Notes: generated by a model from the letters alone, not told the origin. A DNA stretch of 64,000 nt from Ruania zhangjianzhongii (GCF_008000995.1 NZ_CP042828.1:4516882-4580881), one strand, 5' to 3'. Shown: positions 26,175 through 35,991, counted from the stretch's first letter. Numbers and translations are program-made.

Positions 26175-26213
26175 GATCCGCGGCCCGTCCGCGGGCCGTC
26201 CGCGGGCCGGATC
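26175..26213. terminator. GC-rich hairpin downstream of the aldose epimerase
   Basis: GATCCGCGGCCCG and CGGGCCGGATC form the outer arms, and an internal GGCCCG/CGGGCC repeat allows alternative pairings. It lies between the end of the epimerase gene and the start of malic enzyme, both on the minus strand. Confidence 0.45.
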
Positions 26214-26309
26214 CGCCGGGCCCCGAGCGCTCGCGCGCGCGGCACAATCGGCGGTGGAGTCCACCGCGCCGGGAACCGCACTGGCGAGCGTTCGCGATGA
26301 CCGGGCGGG

Positions 26310-27239
26310 TCAGCCCGGCTGACGCACGCTGATCCCCCAGCTTCCGGTGAATTCCTCGCCCGGCTCCAGGGTGATCAGCCCGTCCCCGGAGTTGAAGGCG
26401 TCTACGGCGCAGGTCATCGGCTCCACCGCTACGGAGGTGCGCCGGCCTTCGGAGTCGCTGACCTGGTCGGCGGTGTAGAGCAGCACGAACGGCCAGGACT
26501 CGTCCTGCCAGAGGCTCACCTGCCAGCCATCCTCGCGGTCGAAGACCACGCGGGCCAGGCCGTCGGAGTCTCGCTCCAGGTCGGTGTAGAGGCCGAGGTG
26601 GTGGTTGCCGATCCGGCGGGCGGTGCGGAAGTCGTCATCCTCGTCGACGGCCTTGCGCTCGGTGAGGAACGCGTTCTCGCCGGTGAGGCGGGTAGCCCCC
26701 GGGATGGTGATGTCGCCGGCGTTGATCAGCTCGCGCAGTGAGCCTCCGGCACTCAGGTAGGGATGGGTGCCCGCGCCGAACGGCACCGGTTCGGAAGCGA
26801 GGTTGCGGACGGTGAGGCGCGACCTGAGCCCTTCGACAGTCAGCTGCCAGGAGACCCGCATCTCCAGTGGCCAGGGGTACCCGGGCCGGGCCGGCAGCAC
26901 GGCGCCCAGATCCACCCGGTCGGCATCCTGGTCGAGGACCTGAAACGGCACCCACCGGGCCAGCCCATGGATGGCGGAGTCCGGCTCCGGGTCCTGGATC
27001 GGCAGCACGTGCTCCTCGCCGTCGACGGTGTACTTCCCGCCGCGGATCCGGTTCGGCCACGGCACCAGCCACTGACCGCGGGCACTGGGGCTGACCCGCT
27101 CGGGCCGGTACCCGGCGAGCACGTGCACGCCCTCGACGGTGTAGTTGCGCACCCCGGCGCCGGCCTCGACGATGATCGCCTTCTGGTCTCCGCGGACAAG
27201 GATACGTTCGCCCGCTCCGGGCAGTGCAGTACTGGCCAT
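26310..27239 (-). CDS. aldose 1-epimerase family protein
   Basis: The 309-residue mutarotase-like protein interconverts alpha and beta anomers of hexoses. Recognisable elements are PWPNRIRGGKYTVDG, the catalytic-His region SAIHGLARWVPF, FGAGTHPYL and VAVEPMTCAVDAFN. It lacks a signal peptide. It follows purL in the same orientation but a long stem-loop separates them. The natural substrate is not determined. Confidence 0.88.
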   Translation of the reverse strand: MASTALPGAGERILVRGDQKAIIVEAGAGVRNYTVEGVHVLAGYRPERVSPSARGQWLVPWPNRIRGGKYTVDGEEHVLPIQDPEPDSAIHGLARWVPFQVLDQDADRVDLGAVLPARPGYPWPLEMRVSWQLTVEGLRSRLTVRNLASEPVPFGAGTHPYLSAGGSLRELINAGDITIPGATRLTGENAFLTERKAVDEDDDFRTARRIGNHHLGLYTDLERDSDGLARVVFDREDGWQVSLWQDESWPFVLLYTADQVSDSEGRRTSVAVEPMTCAVDAFNSGDGLITLEPGEEFTGSWGISVRQPG

Positions 27240-27270
27240 CGCCCCAGGCTACGCGCCCGCCCACTTCGCG

Positions 27271-27320
27271 TTGCCGCGTATCGTCTCCTGCTCGGCAGGT
27301 CGAACAACGATACGCGGCAA
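27271..27320 (-). terminator. stem-loop after purL
   Basis: TTGCCGCGTATCGT at 27271-27284 is the exact reverse complement of 27307-27320, and an inner CCTGC/GCAGG stem extends the structure. It starts 14 bp after the purL stop, fitting a terminator. A dyad operator for the epimerase gene is the alternative. Confidence 0.65.
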
Positions 27321-27333
27321 ATCGACGATCCGG

Positions 27334-29643
27334 TCAGCCGAAGATCGCCGGCAGAGCCCCTTCGTGCGCCGTGCGCAGCTCCGCCAGTCCGAGCTCGAAC
27401 GCTCCCGCCAGCTCCAGCCCGTCGCCGCCTGTGGTCCCCAGCAGCAGCACCGGCACCTCGAACTTGCCCGCGAGCTCGGTCACCTCGCCGGCTCGCTCCG
27501 GTGCCACCGCTACCAGGGCGCGCCCTCCGGTCTCGGCGAACAGCGCCGTGGCCAGGTCCACACCATCCCGGGCCAGCACACCGCCCAGATCCACGCTCAC
27601 CCCGACCCCGTGACGCAGCACGGCATCGGCGAGAGACTGCAGCAGCCCGCCGTCGGACAGGTCGTGTGCGGCCCGCGCAAGACCCGTGCGTCCGGCGCCG
27701 ATGAGTACCTCCGCGAGGTTGCGCTCCGCGGTCAGGTCCGCCACCGGTGGCCGCCCGCCCAGGTGGTCGTGCCTCACCTGTGCCCAGACCGAGCCGGAGA
27801 GGTCCTCGGCCGTTGCCCCGAGCAGGAACACCTCGAGGCCATCAGCGTCCCAGGCCGACGGCGTCACCCGAGCGACGTCGTCGAGCACACCGAGCACGCC
27901 CACCACCGGGGTCGGGTTGATCGAGGCGTCGATGTGCCCCACGCCCACCTCTCCGGCCAGGGTGGAGTTGTACAGGGACACGTTCCCGCCGGTCACCGGC
28001 ACCCCGAGCTCGGCGCACGCGTCGGCCAGCCCGGTGATCGCCTGCACCAGCTGCCACATCGCATCCGGGTCCTCCGGCGAGCCGAAGTTCAGGCAGTCGG
28101 TCACCGCCAGCGGCCGGGCGCCCACTGTGGCCACGTTCCGGTAGGCCTCGGCGAGCGCGAGCTGGGCACCCCCATAGGGGTCCAGCTTGGTGAACCGGCC
28201 GTTGGCGTCGGTGGCCAGCGCCACCCCGAGCCCGGAGTTCTCGTCCACCCGGACCACGCCGGCGTCGTCGGGCTGGGACATCGCCGTGTTGCCCTGCACG
28301 TATCGGTCGTACTGGTCGGTGACCCAGGCCTTCGAGGCGAGGTTCGGGGAGGCGAGCAGCGCCAGCGCCTGCTCGCGCACCTGGTCCGGCGAGGTGGGCC
28401 TCGGCAGGTGAGCTGCGTCGTCGGCGTTCAGCGCATCCTGCCAGGCAGGCTTCGCGTACGGGCGGTCATAGACCGGCCCCTCGTGCGCGACGGTACGCGG
28501 GTCCACGTCCACGATCCGGTGCCCGTGGTGGTCGATGGTCAACCGGCCGGTGTCGGTGACCTCCCCGATCACCGCGGTCTCCACGTCCCACTTGGCGGTG
28601 ATGGCGAGGAACTCCTCGAGCCGCTCCGGGGTGACCACCGCCATCATCCGCTCCTGCGACTCGCTCATCAGGATCTCGCCGGCGGTCAGCGTGGGGTCGC
28701 GCAGCAGCACGTTCTCCAGGTCCACGTGCATGCCGCCCTCACCGTTGGAGGCGAGCTCGCTGGTGGCGCAGGAGATCCCGGCGGCGCCGAGGTCCTGGAT
28801 CGCCTCGACCGTGCGTGCGGCGAACAGCTCCAGGCAGCACTCGATCAGCACCTTCTCCATGAACGGGTCGCCGACCTGCACACTGGGCCGCTTGGACGGC
28901 TTGTCCGCGTCGAAGGTCTCGCTCGCCAGGATGGAGGCGCCGCCGATGCCGTCACCGCCGGTGCGGGCGCCGAACAGCACCACCTTGTTGCCCACCCCTT
29001 CGGCGTTGGCGAGGTGGATGTCCTCGTGCCGCAGCACACCCACACAGAGGGCGTTCACCAACGGGTTGCGCTGGTAGGACGGGTCGAACTCCAGCTCGCC
29101 GCCGATGTTCGGTAGGCCGAGGCTGTTGCCATAGCCGCCCACACCGGCGACCACCCCGTGCACCACCCGGGCGGTGTCCGGGTGATCGACCGCACCGAAC
29201 CGGAGCTGATCCATCACTGCCACCGGGCGGGCACCCATCGAGATGATGTCCCGGACGATGCCGCCCACCCCGGTAGCTGCCCCCTGATAGGGCTCCACGA
29301 ACGAGGGGTGGTTGTGCGACTCGACCTTGAAGGTGACCGCCCAGCCGTCGCCGATGTCCACCACGCCGGCGTTCTGCCCGATGCCGACCAGCAGGTGGGC
29401 GCGCATCTCCTCGGTCGTCTTCTCCCCGAACTGGCCGAGGTGGCGTTTGGAGGACTTGTAGGAGCAGTGCTCGGACCACATCACCGAGTACATCGCCAGC
29501 TCGGCGGCGGTGGGCCGGCGGCCGAGGATGCCGGTGATTCGGGTGTACTCGGCCTCGGTCAGGCCGAGCTCCGCGTACGGCAGCTCACCCTCCGGGTTGG
29601 CGGCGGCGGCCGCCACAGTGTCTGGCTGGTGAACGTCGGTCAT
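27334..29643 (-). CDS. purL: phosphoribosylformylglycinamidine synthase subunit PurL
   Basis: PurL converts FGAR to FGAM using ammonia delivered by PurQ, with PurS as the third subunit. The 769-residue length is that of the small PurL. Landmarks are [14 protein letters not shown] near the N-terminus, [61 protein letters not shown], and a second-half [13 protein letters not shown] and TGGNVSLYN. The start at 29643 gives the family-typical N-terminus. The reading frame continues upstream only through the tandem repeats. Confidence 0.95.
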   Translation of the reverse strand: MTDVHQPDTVAAAAANPEGELPYAELGLTEAEYTRITGILGRRPTAAELAMYSVMWSEHCSYKSSKRHLGQFGEKTTEEMRAHLLVGIGQNAGVVDIGDGWAVTFKVESHNHPSFVEPYQGAATGVGGIVRDIISMGARPVAVMDQLRFGAVDHPDTARVVHGVVAGVGGYGNSLGLPNIGGELEFDPSYQRNPLVNALCVGVLRHEDIHLANAEGVGNKVVLFGARTGGDGIGGASILASETFDADKPSKRPSVQVGDPFMEKVLIECCLELFAARTVEAIQDLGAAGISCATSELASNGEGGMHVDLENVLLRDPTLTAGEILMSESQERMMAVVTPERLEEFLAITAKWDVETAVIGEVTDTGRLTIDHHGHRIVDVDPRTVAHEGPVYDRPYAKPAWQDALNADDAAHLPRPTSPDQVREQALALLASPNLASKAWVTDQYDRYVQGNTAMSQPDDAGVVRVDENSGLGVALATDANGRFTKLDPYGGAQLALAEAYRNVATVGARPLAVTDCLNFGSPEDPDAMWQLVQAITGLADACAELGVPVTGGNVSLYNSTLAGEVGVGHIDASINPTPVVGVLGVLDDVARVTPSAWDADGLEVFLLGATAEDLSGSVWAQVRHDHLGGRPPVADLTAERNLAEVLIGAGRTGLARAAHDLSDGGLLQSLADAVLRHGVGVSVDLGGVLARDGVDLATALFAETGGRALVAVAPERAGEVTELAGKFEVPVLLLGTTGGDGLELAGAFELGLAELRTAHEGALPAIFG

Positions 29644-29769
29644 GACAGACCCCCGGGGCGGCGGCGAGTGGGCACGGCCCACAGGGTACCCGCCCGGGGC
29701 GGGCCGCCAGGTGGGTGGCCCAGCGTTCGGACTGCCGCGAGCGCGCTGCCTCACCTGGAGGTCCGGCGC

Positions 29770-29910
29770 GACGGCGCAGCCCGCCTGGGTCTCGACTCTC
29801 ACCATGGCCCCGCTCCCGGACGACGGCGCAGCCCGCCTGGGTCTCGACTCCCACCATGGCCCCGCTCCCGGACGACGGCGCAGCCCGCCTGGGTCTCGAC
29901 TCTCACCTTC
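29770..29910. repeat. 52-bp tandem repeat, 2.7 copies, upstream of purL
   Basis: Units begin at 29770, 29822 and 29874 and are nearly identical; each contains GACGGCGCAGCCCGCCTGGG and TCTCGACTC. The array lies between the divergent purL and thioesterase genes. Its reverse complement contains GGGCTGCGCCGTCG, like the repeats at 17263-17355. Confidence 0.9.
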
Positions 29911-29962
29911 GCCGGTGGTGGCCACTTCCGGGCCATGGGCCGGCCCGGGAGACAATGCCGCA

Positions 29963-30787
29963 GTGAGCAACTCACCTGTACCTAGCTACTTCCTGCCCGC
30001 CGGCCCGGACCGGTACACACCCACGGAGCACGTGGAGGGGGCATGGAGCGACCGGGAGCAGCACGTCAGCCCGCTGGCGGGTCTGCTGGTGCACCACATG
30101 GAGTCCTACCGGCAGCAGCCTGGCCGCTCCGATGGCAAAGCGCTGAGCCGGGTCACGTTCGACATCCTCGGCCCGATCGCGCGGGCGGAGATCGCGCTGG
30201 AGACTGCGGTGCTGCGGCCGGGCCGCTCGGTGGAACTGATGCAGACCACCGCCACGATCGAGGGACGACCCACGCTCACCGCCCGCGGCTGGTACCTCTC
30301 CGCCTCCGACACCGCGGCAGTGGCCGGCACCGATCTGCCGGCTCTGCCGGATCCGGACACGTTCGAGCCGTTCGCGATGAGCGACACCTGGCCAGGGGGC
30401 TTTGTCCGCAGCGTCACCGCTCGGTCCGCCGCAGCGCCGAGGCCCGGCCGGGCCACGGTGTGGGTGAGCACCGACATCGCGCTGGTCGGCGGCGAGCAGG
30501 TCGGCGGCGAGCAGGTCGGCGGCGAGCAGGTCGGCGCCCTGGCTGCGTATATCGGGCTGATCGACGCAGCAAACGGGGTGGCCGTGCGGCAGCAGCCGAC
30601 CGAGTGGCTGTTTCCGAACGTTGACCTGAGCGTGCACCTGTTCCGGCAGCCGGTCGGGCCCTGGGTGGGACTGGACACCACGGTGAGCTTCGGCCCAGCC
30701 GGGCACGGCTTGACCAGCAGCGTGCTGCACGACGTCGGCGGCCCGATCGGCACCGCCGCGCAGTCATTGCTGCTGCGCGAACGCTGA
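29963..30787 (+). CDS. acyl-CoA thioesterase-like protein (double hot-dog)
   Basis: This 274-residue protein looks like a TesB/4HBT_3-type tandem hot-dog fold, with [20 protein letters not shown] in the first half, [11 protein letters not shown] centrally, and [36 protein letters not shown] in the second half. It would hydrolyse acyl-CoA thioesters. I use the GTG at 29963 ([10 protein letters not shown]), because upstream sequence in frame is the tandem repeat. A 15-bp in-frame triplication (VGGEQ x3) sits in the linker before the second domain. Confidence 0.8.
   Translation: MSNSPVPSYFLPAGPDRYTPTEHVEGAWSDREQHVSPLAGLLVHHMESYRQQPGRSDGKALSRVTFDILGPIARAEIALETAVLRPGRSVELMQTTATIEGRPTLTARGWYLSASDTAAVAGTDLPALPDPDTFEPFAMSDTWPGGFVRSVTARSAAAPRPGRATVWVSTDIALVGGEQVGGEQVGGEQVGALAAYIGLIDAANGVAVRQQPTEWLFPNVDLSVHLFRQPVGPWVGLDTTVSFGPAGHGLTSSVLHDVGGPIGTAAQSLLLRER
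30485..30529 (+). repeat. three perfect 15-bp units inside the thioesterase gene
   Basis: GTCGGCGGCGAGCAG is repeated exactly three times in frame, encoding VGGEQ each time. Confidence 0.95.
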
Positions 30788-30842
30788 GGCCAGCGGCTCA
30801 GCGTCATGCAACAGCGGGCACCGGTAACCGCTATTGCATGAC
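30781..30842 (+). terminator. two consecutive stem-loops at the thioesterase end
   Basis: ACGCTGAG (30781-30788) pairs with CTCAGCGT (30797-30804), overlapping the stop codon. GTCATGCAA (30803-30811) pairs with TTGCATGAC (30834-30842), extended inward by AGCGG/CCGCT. The second is the stronger and the better terminator candidate. Confidence 0.6.
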
Positions 30843-31102
30843 CTTCGCGAGGTTGACCGGCGAGGTTGACCGGCCGGAACCGGCTCCGCCGCGCGAACGT
30901 CTTCTCACTGACCCAGGTCTGCGCCCCCAATCTCCAGCATCCTGGACAACTGCCGGGATTCCCGTTCTGCACGGATGCGCATATCGGGCGGGAAGTATTG
31001 CAGCGCATTCCCCTGGTGAACAGACTGTCCGGCGTGAGTCTGGCCGCAGCGTCGCACATGACGCGGCGCCGTCCGTGCAGCACTGACCGGAAAGACACCT
31101 CA
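30843..31102. other. long leader of the metallophosphoesterase gene
   Basis: This stretch has no convincing gene. It contains a 13-bp direct repeat (CGAGGTTGACCGG at 30848-30860 and 30861-30873), which could be a regulator site. The rest is unremarkable sequence leading to the Tat-substrate gene. Confidence 0.45.
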
Positions 31103-33319
31103 ATGACCGACGCCGTCACCCTCAATCGCCGCCAACTGCTTGCCCTGACGCCGCTGCCTCTGGTGGCCGCCATCCCCAGCTTCGCGACCCTGCCGGCGCA
31201 CGCGGCCGAACCACCCGGCGGAGGGCAAGTCATCGCGTTCATCACCGATGTGCACGTCAATCCCGAGGACCAGGTGAAGACCTCCCGTGCCCGCGCTTGT
31301 GCCGACGCCCTGGTCGAGCTCGATCCTGATCTGGTCATCCACAGCGGAGACCTCACCGATCACGGCAGCGCACTGGCGCTGCGGACCTGGATGGAGATGT
31401 TCCCGCCGGCGTTCCGCGAGCGGATCCACCACGTGCCCGGTAACCACGAGACCCATTGGAACAACGATGCCTACGAGGCCTTCGAGGCCGAGATCGGGCC
31501 GCTCCAGTACTCGGTCGACCTCGGCGACATCCACATCGTCCTCAACAACAGCTCCATCCCCGCGCATGGTGTCGCCGACTACGACGACCAGCAGATCGCC
31601 TGGCTGCGCCGGGACCTCGCCCAGGCCGCCGGCCGGCCCATCCTGGCTGTGGGCCACCATGTACTTGCCCTGACGCCGAACCAGATTCGCAACGCTGACA
31701 AGGTGCTGGACGTCCTCACCGAGGCCGGCGCCCACGCCTACCTGTGCGGACACATCCACAGCGAACGCAACAACGTGGTCAACGGGCTGACCGAACTCAC
31801 CGGCGTCTCGAACGGCAACGAGCCCGGCTACTACCTCCTCACCCGCAAGACCACTGAGGACAGCGATGTGCTCGAGGTGGAACGGGTCGACATCGCCGAC
31901 CCCACCGACCCCGAGGTCGAGCCGGGCCGGCACCCACTGCCCGCGATCGACCTGGCACCGACCGACCGCAACCGACTCCAGCCCACTCGGGCCGAAGCAC
32001 GTATCACCGCTGACGGGCTGAAGGTCGACGTCGAGCTGCGTGACGATGTGCAGGTGGAGAAGGTCGAGGCTGCGGTGATGGGCCCGAAGCTGGCCAGCGG
32101 CACCGTCGACAACTTCGAGCCGCTGACTGCCGACGGGAACACCTGGTCGGTCACACTCGACCTCACCGAGGTCCCACCGGGCCAGAACCGCGCCTTCATC
32201 CGCGTCACCGCTCCCGGCGGTACGTCGCCGGTGGGCGGGAACCTGTGGCACTCCACTCTGCATTTCGAGCTGGAGGGGTTCATCCCGGACTGGACCTTCA
32301 GACTCCGCGGCAGCACAACGGCCGCCCTGATCTCGGACGACGATCGGGTGATCACTGCCACCACCGCTGGCCACGTCTGGGCGATGCGCAGCGAGGGTCG
32401 CCGCGTCCGGCCGGTCTGGCGTGCCCACATCGGCCCCGTGCACACCGACCCGGTCGCTCTCGCCGATCGAGGCCAGATCTTCTATCCCTCCTCCGACCAC
32501 CGCATCTACGCACTGAACTCCACCACCGGTGAACTCCTCTGGCAGAGCGACCTGGGCGCGCCGGTGACGTCGGACCTGGACGTGGCCACCATCGACGGCG
32601 ACCAGGTCATCCTCGCGGTCGCGGTCAATGCCCTGTACTGCCTCAACGCCGACGACGGCTCCATCCGGTGGCGCCAGCAGCTGACCGGGATCAGTGGCGG
32701 TCCGGCTACCTGTGACGGTGAGCAGATCTATCTCGGCGTCGGCGACGGAACGACCCAGGCTTTCGATGCTCGCACGGGCGAGCCGCGGTGGAGCATCGAG
32801 CACGCCGACGGCGCGGTCGACGACTACGCCAAGCTCACCGATGGGCCCTGGGAGGCGCGCCGTCTGCTGCTACCGGACAGCGCGCTCCTGGCCTACAGCA
32901 AGGACTCGATGCGGGCGGTCAGGCGCAGCAACGGTCAGCTGCTCTGGGAACGCGAGGGTTCGTTCAGCGTCTGCCCGGCAGCCCGGATGTGGGGCGGTCA
33001 GATACTGTCCGTCAGCAACAACGGCACCGTGCGCCTGCTCGACCCCACGACTGGCGACGCGGACCTGGAGGTGGAGACAGTGCCCTACATCAAGAATGCG
33101 GACTACCTGATCCGAGACTCCACCGTGATCATCACCAGCGTTGGCGGACTGGTCGCCACCGTCGACCTGGAGAGCGGAGCCAGCGAAGTCCTCGGACAGA
33201 TGGCTCCCGACTACGTCATGTCCACACCGGTCCTCTCCCCGGACGAGAGCCACTACATCGTGGCCACGATGAACGGTGACCTGCGCAGTTACCCGCTGCC
33301 GGGAAGGAATGGAAGGTAG
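31103..33319 (+). CDS. Tat-exported metallophosphoesterase with C-terminal PQQ-type beta-propeller
   Basis: The 738-residue protein starts with a twin-arginine signal (NRRQLLAL, Arg9-Arg10, then a hydrophobic stretch ending AHAAEPP), so it should be folded before export. A calcineurin-like phosphoesterase domain follows, with metal ligands Asp49/His51 (ITDVHVN), Asp83 (SGDLTDHG), Asn114/His115 (GNHETH), GHHV and CGHIHS. After a beta-sandwich spacer, residues from about 400 to the end form blades with PQQ/WD-like repeats (YALNSTTGELLWQSDLG, YCLNADDGSIRWRQQL, FDARTGEPRWSIEH). The ATG at 31103 is chosen on the signal peptide. GDPD follows after 2 bp. Confidence 0.88.
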   Translation: MTDAVTLNRRQLLALTPLPLVAAIPSFATLPAHAAEPPGGGQVIAFITDVHVNPEDQVKTSRARACADALVELDPDLVIHSGDLTDHGSALALRTWMEMFPPAFRERIHHVPGNHETHWNNDAYEAFEAEIGPLQYSVDLGDIHIVLNNSSIPAHGVADYDDQQIAWLRRDLAQAAGRPILAVGHHVLALTPNQIRNADKVLDVLTEAGAHAYLCGHIHSERNNVVNGLTELTGVSNGNEPGYYLLTRKTTEDSDVLEVERVDIADPTDPEVEPGRHPLPAIDLAPTDRNRLQPTRAEARITADGLKVDVELRDDVQVEKVEAAVMGPKLASGTVDNFEPLTADGNTWSVTLDLTEVPPGQNRAFIRVTAPGGTSPVGGNLWHSTLHFELEGFIPDWTFRLRGSTTAALISDDDRVITATTAGHVWAMRSEGRRVRPVWRAHIGPVHTDPVALADRGQIFYPSSDHRIYALNSTTGELLWQSDLGAPVTSDLDVATIDGDQVILAVAVNALYCLNADDGSIRWRQQLTGISGGPATCDGEQIYLGVGDGTTQAFDARTGEPRWSIEHADGAVDDYAKLTDGPWEARRLLLPDSALLAYSKDSMRAVRRSNGQLLWEREGSFSVCPAARMWGGQILSVSNNGTVRLLDPTTGDADLEVETVPYIKNADYLIRDSTVIITSVGGLVATVDLESGASEVLGQMAPDYVMSTPVLSPDESHYIVATMNGDLRSYPLPGRNGR

Positions 33320-33321
33320 GA

Positions 33322-34062
33322 ATGTCCCTACTGATCGTCGGTCATCGCGGGGCGATGGCCCATCAGCCCGAGAACAGCCTTGAGTCCTACGCCCTGGCCG
33401 AGGAAATCGGCGTGGACGAGATCGAGCTGGATGTGCGGCTGAGCAAGGATCACCAGCTCTTCCTGCTGCACGATCCCACCTTGGACCGCACGGCCGGGGA
33501 CGACTCTGCCCGCGGCCTGGGGCCGGCAGCCGAACTGACGTTGGCCGAACTGCAGGGTGCGGTACTCGACTCCGGCCGCGGCGTGGTCAGCCTGGCGGAG
33601 ATGTATGGCGCCACCTCCACTGCCATTCAGCTGGAGGTGAAGGACCCGGCGACCGTGCCGTTCCTTGCGGACTTCTTCGCCGAACGGCCGGCCGATGCCG
33701 CTCGCACGATCCTCACCGGGTTCAACGCTGACGCGCTCCACCACGCGGCAGAGGTGATGGCACAGATTCCTCGCTGCATCATCGTGAAGACGATCGCCGA
33801 TGCGGAGAAGTTCGACGGCGGTTGGCAGGGTCTGGTCGATCACACCGGCTCGACCCGATTGGCCTGCGGATTCGCCGGGCTGGACCTGCCGCTGGTTCAG
33901 GCGATCCATGACCGTGGCCTGGAGTTGCACGTGTGGCCGTTACGCACGCTGGAGGACATGCGCGCAGCCATCCGCCTGGGCGTCGACGGCACCACCTCCG
34001 ATGATCCGGCACAGGCTCAGCAGTGGTACCGCCAGTCGCTCGCGGAGGAGGGCGGCGCCTGA
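33322..34062 (+). CDS. glycerophosphodiester phosphodiesterase family protein
   Basis: GDPD hydrolyses glycerophosphodiesters to glycerol-3-phosphate and an alcohol. The 246-residue protein has His8-Arg9 (GHRG), Glu17-Asn18 (PENS), Glu35 and Asp37 (EIELDVR) and His50-Asp51 (LLHDPTLDRT), the full metal and catalytic set. No signal peptide is present. It is co-transcribed with the exported phosphoesterase, suggesting a joint role in using phosphodiesters from outside or from the envelope. Confidence 0.9.
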   Translation: MSLLIVGHRGAMAHQPENSLESYALAEEIGVDEIELDVRLSKDHQLFLLHDPTLDRTAGDDSARGLGPAAELTLAELQGAVLDSGRGVVSLAEMYGATSTAIQLEVKDPATVPFLADFFAERPADAARTILTGFNADALHHAAEVMAQIPRCIIVKTIADAEKFDGGWQGLVDHTGSTRLACGFAGLDLPLVQAIHDRGLELHVWPLRTLEDMRAAIRLGVDGTTSDDPAQAQQWYRQSLAEEGGA

Positions 34063-34100
34063 CTCGACCGAGGCCGACCAGCGATCACCCGGGGTTTGGC

Positions 34101-34270
34101 TCAGTGGGGCGCCAGCGCCAGGCCAAGCCCCGCGGTGGAGACGATGACGGGGATCTGGTCGAAGGATCCGATCACCAGATGGGCGTGCGGGATGAGTTCC
34201 TCGCGGGTGCAGGTACCGACCACCCCGACGGCCCGGCAGTCAGCACTGCGCGCGGAGCACGCCGATGACC
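34101..34270 (-). pseudogene. possible HAD-family hydrolase remnant (C-terminal fragment)
   Basis: One minus-strand frame reads CRAVGVVGTCTREELIPHAH followed by LVIGSFDQIP, which looks like the C-terminal end of a HAD-type phosphatase. No upstream part with the DxD motif is found in any frame, so it would be a decayed fragment. The assignment rests on a short stretch only. Alternatively this 365-bp gap is simply non-coding. Confidence 0.35.
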
Positions 34271-34427
34271 GTCGGCTGGCGTGTGCAGGCGCGCCGGACC
34301 GGGTGAAGGGGCCATCGGGGATGGAGCGACCGTGTCTGCATCGTCGACACGAGGGGCGTACCGTGCTCCTTATGCACCAGTCCGGCTCCATCTCCCGTGA
34401 ACGGCGTCGCATCCGGTGGAGGTCGTC

Positions 34428-34934
34428 ATGACGATCACGCGTGACCACCCCTGGGTGGGCGAGCCGCAGGAGAACCCCCTCGTGGTGGGGATCGAGGCCG
34501 ACCAGGATCCCCGCGTGCTGCACCGGGCCCGGTCGCTCGCCGAGCAGCTCCGGACCGGGATGCTGTGCGTGTGGGTGGACCCGGGCCACGTGGTCGCCTC
34601 GGCAGAGATGGCCGGGGCGGGCACGGTACCGGTTGCACCCGACCAGGACGGGACGGACACCACCGAAGCCGAGGGCGCACTGATCGACCACGTGCAGCGT
34701 CAGCTGGAGGGCCGGGAGGTGTCGTGGCGGTTCGTGTACACGGCCGGCGAGGTGGCCCGGGGCCTGTCCCGGGTGGCTCGCGAGTACCAGGCGCCGATGA
34801 TGGTGGTCGGTAGCCGCCGCCCCGGGTTCGCCGGGTGGATGAACGAGCTGATCGGCGGTTCCGTCGGCGGTCACCTGGCCCACACCCAGGACATCCCGGT
34901 GCTGGTAGTTCCCCTCCCCGCTCCGCGCGACTGA
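34428..34934 (+). CDS. universal stress protein family
   Basis: This 168-residue protein has a UspA-like alpha/beta fold, with an N-terminal PLVVGIEADQDP strand, a middle TAGEVARGLSRVAREYQAPMM helix, and the ATP-loop-like VVGSRRPGFAGWMNELIGGS VGGHLAHTQDIPVLVVP at the C-terminus (a variant of G-2x-G-9x-G-S). ATG 34428 follows GGTGGAGG. It may bind ATP; its role in stress is known only at family level. Confidence 0.82.
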   Translation: MTITRDHPWVGEPQENPLVVGIEADQDPRVLHRARSLAEQLRTGMLCVWVDPGHVVASAEMAGAGTVPVAPDQDGTDTTEAEGALIDHVQRQLEGREVSWRFVYTAGEVARGLSRVAREYQAPMMVVGSRRPGFAGWMNELIGGSVGGHLAHTQDIPVLVVPLPAPRD

Positions 34935-35097
34935 CCGGCGGCTCACCCGCCGGCCCACCGACGCCGACGCAAACCGGGCGCGGCGGCCGAGGGCGAGTCC
35001 CGCCGTCGGCCATCTCCTAGGCGAAACGCACCTGACCCGAACGCCGCTATGAAACGATGTGAGTGACAATCCAGCGGGGGAACCGAAGGAGGACGGC

Positions 35098-35510
35098 GTG
35101 CCGCCGACAGTGGGCACCGACCACGTAGCGGGGGGAACCTGGAGTTGCTGAAGTTCCCGGACCTGGACGTGCACCTCGGCAGGGAAGCCGGCCAGTTGAT
35201 CGCCGAGCGACCGCCTGCCGAGCGCCCGGACGGTATCTTCGGCGGTAATGACATGCAGGCGATCGAGATCGTCGCCGAGCTGGCGGCCCCGAGGGTGGAC
35301 GTCCCCGGCGAGGTGGCGGTGGTCGGTTACGACGACATCGTGTTCGCCTCGAGCATCGCGCGTCCGCTGACCTCGATCCGGCAAGCCAGCAAGGAGATCG
35401 GCGCTGCGGCGGCCCAGATGCTCGTCGACCGCCTCCACTGCCCTGACGAGCCGGCTCAACAGCTGTTGTTCCAACCAGAACTCCGAGTGCGGACTAGCAC
35501 GCGGGGCTGA
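35098..35510 (+). pseudogene. truncated LacI-family regulator (C-terminal remnant)
   Basis: A GTG at 35098 behind AAGGAGG reads PPTVGTDHVAGG, the hallmark of the LacI ligand domain, but this frame stops after 17 codons. From about 35145 another frame continues with REAGQLIAERPPAERPDGIF, GNDMQAIEIVAEL, VAVVGYDDIVFASSIARPLTSIRQ and ends normally. The DNA-binding domain and most of the first subdomain are missing, and the two pieces are out of frame. The gene is therefore dead, probably by internal deletion plus frameshift. Confidence 0.8.
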
Positions 35511-35560
35511 ACCCACCGCGGAACCGACGGCCGCGGGACTCACGACCGAAGGAGCAGGAC

Positions 35561-35980
35561 ATGGCCGAATCAGACAACCCAGCGGGCAAGGTCATCGACG
35601 CGGCCCGGGACGCGCTCACCGTGCGCCGCGTGTTCGGGGAAGCCTACGAGGCCGATGGCGCCACAGTGATCCCGGTGGCGCGGGTGCTCGGCGGTGCCGG
35701 GATGGGGTACGGCTCCGGGATGGGCCGGGACCCGCGAGCGGAGAGCGACGGCCCGAATGCCGAAGGCACCGGCGGCGGTGGCACGTTCGGTGCGTGCGCC
35801 CAGCCGGCCGGGGTATTCGTGATCCGCGGCGGAGAAGTCACCTGGAAGCCAGCACTGGACCTGAACGTGGCGATCCTCGGCGGCCAACTGCTCGGTGGCG
35901 TGATCGCCATCGCTGTTGCCTGCACGGCCCGGGTGCGGGCAAAGTCTCAGGCTCAGTCAGCGCGGTGGCGGCGGGGCTGA
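35561..35980 (+). CDS. GerW (YtfJ) family protein
   Basis: The 139-residue protein shows the GerW/YtfJ pattern VRRVFGEAYEADGATVIPVA, a glycine-rich GGAGMGYGSGMG, then GVFVIRGGEVTWKP and a late hydrophobic segment ending in a basic tail. The family is named for a Bacillus spore protein but is common in non-sporulating actinobacteria, so no sporulation is implied. It starts at ATG 35561 after AAGGAG. Confidence 0.85.
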   Translation: MAESDNPAGKVIDAARDALTVRRVFGEAYEADGATVIPVARVLGGAGMGYGSGMGRDPRAESDGPNAEGTGGGGTFGACAQPAGVFVIRGGEVTWKPALDLNVAILGGQLLGGVIAIAVACTARVRAKSQAQSARWRRG

Positions 35981-35991
35981 GCCTGCCCGAG

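Noticed and set aside
27145-29115. A 656-codon plus-strand open frame
   Set aside because: It is antisense to purL.
30848-30873. PHO box in front of the phosphoesterase gene
   Set aside because: The direct repeat has a 13-bp period and the GGTTGACC sequence does not fit the 11-bp PHO-box unit well.
35561-35980. GerW-like protein as evidence for sporulation
   Set aside because: The family is common in non-sporulating actinobacteria and no other spore gene is present.
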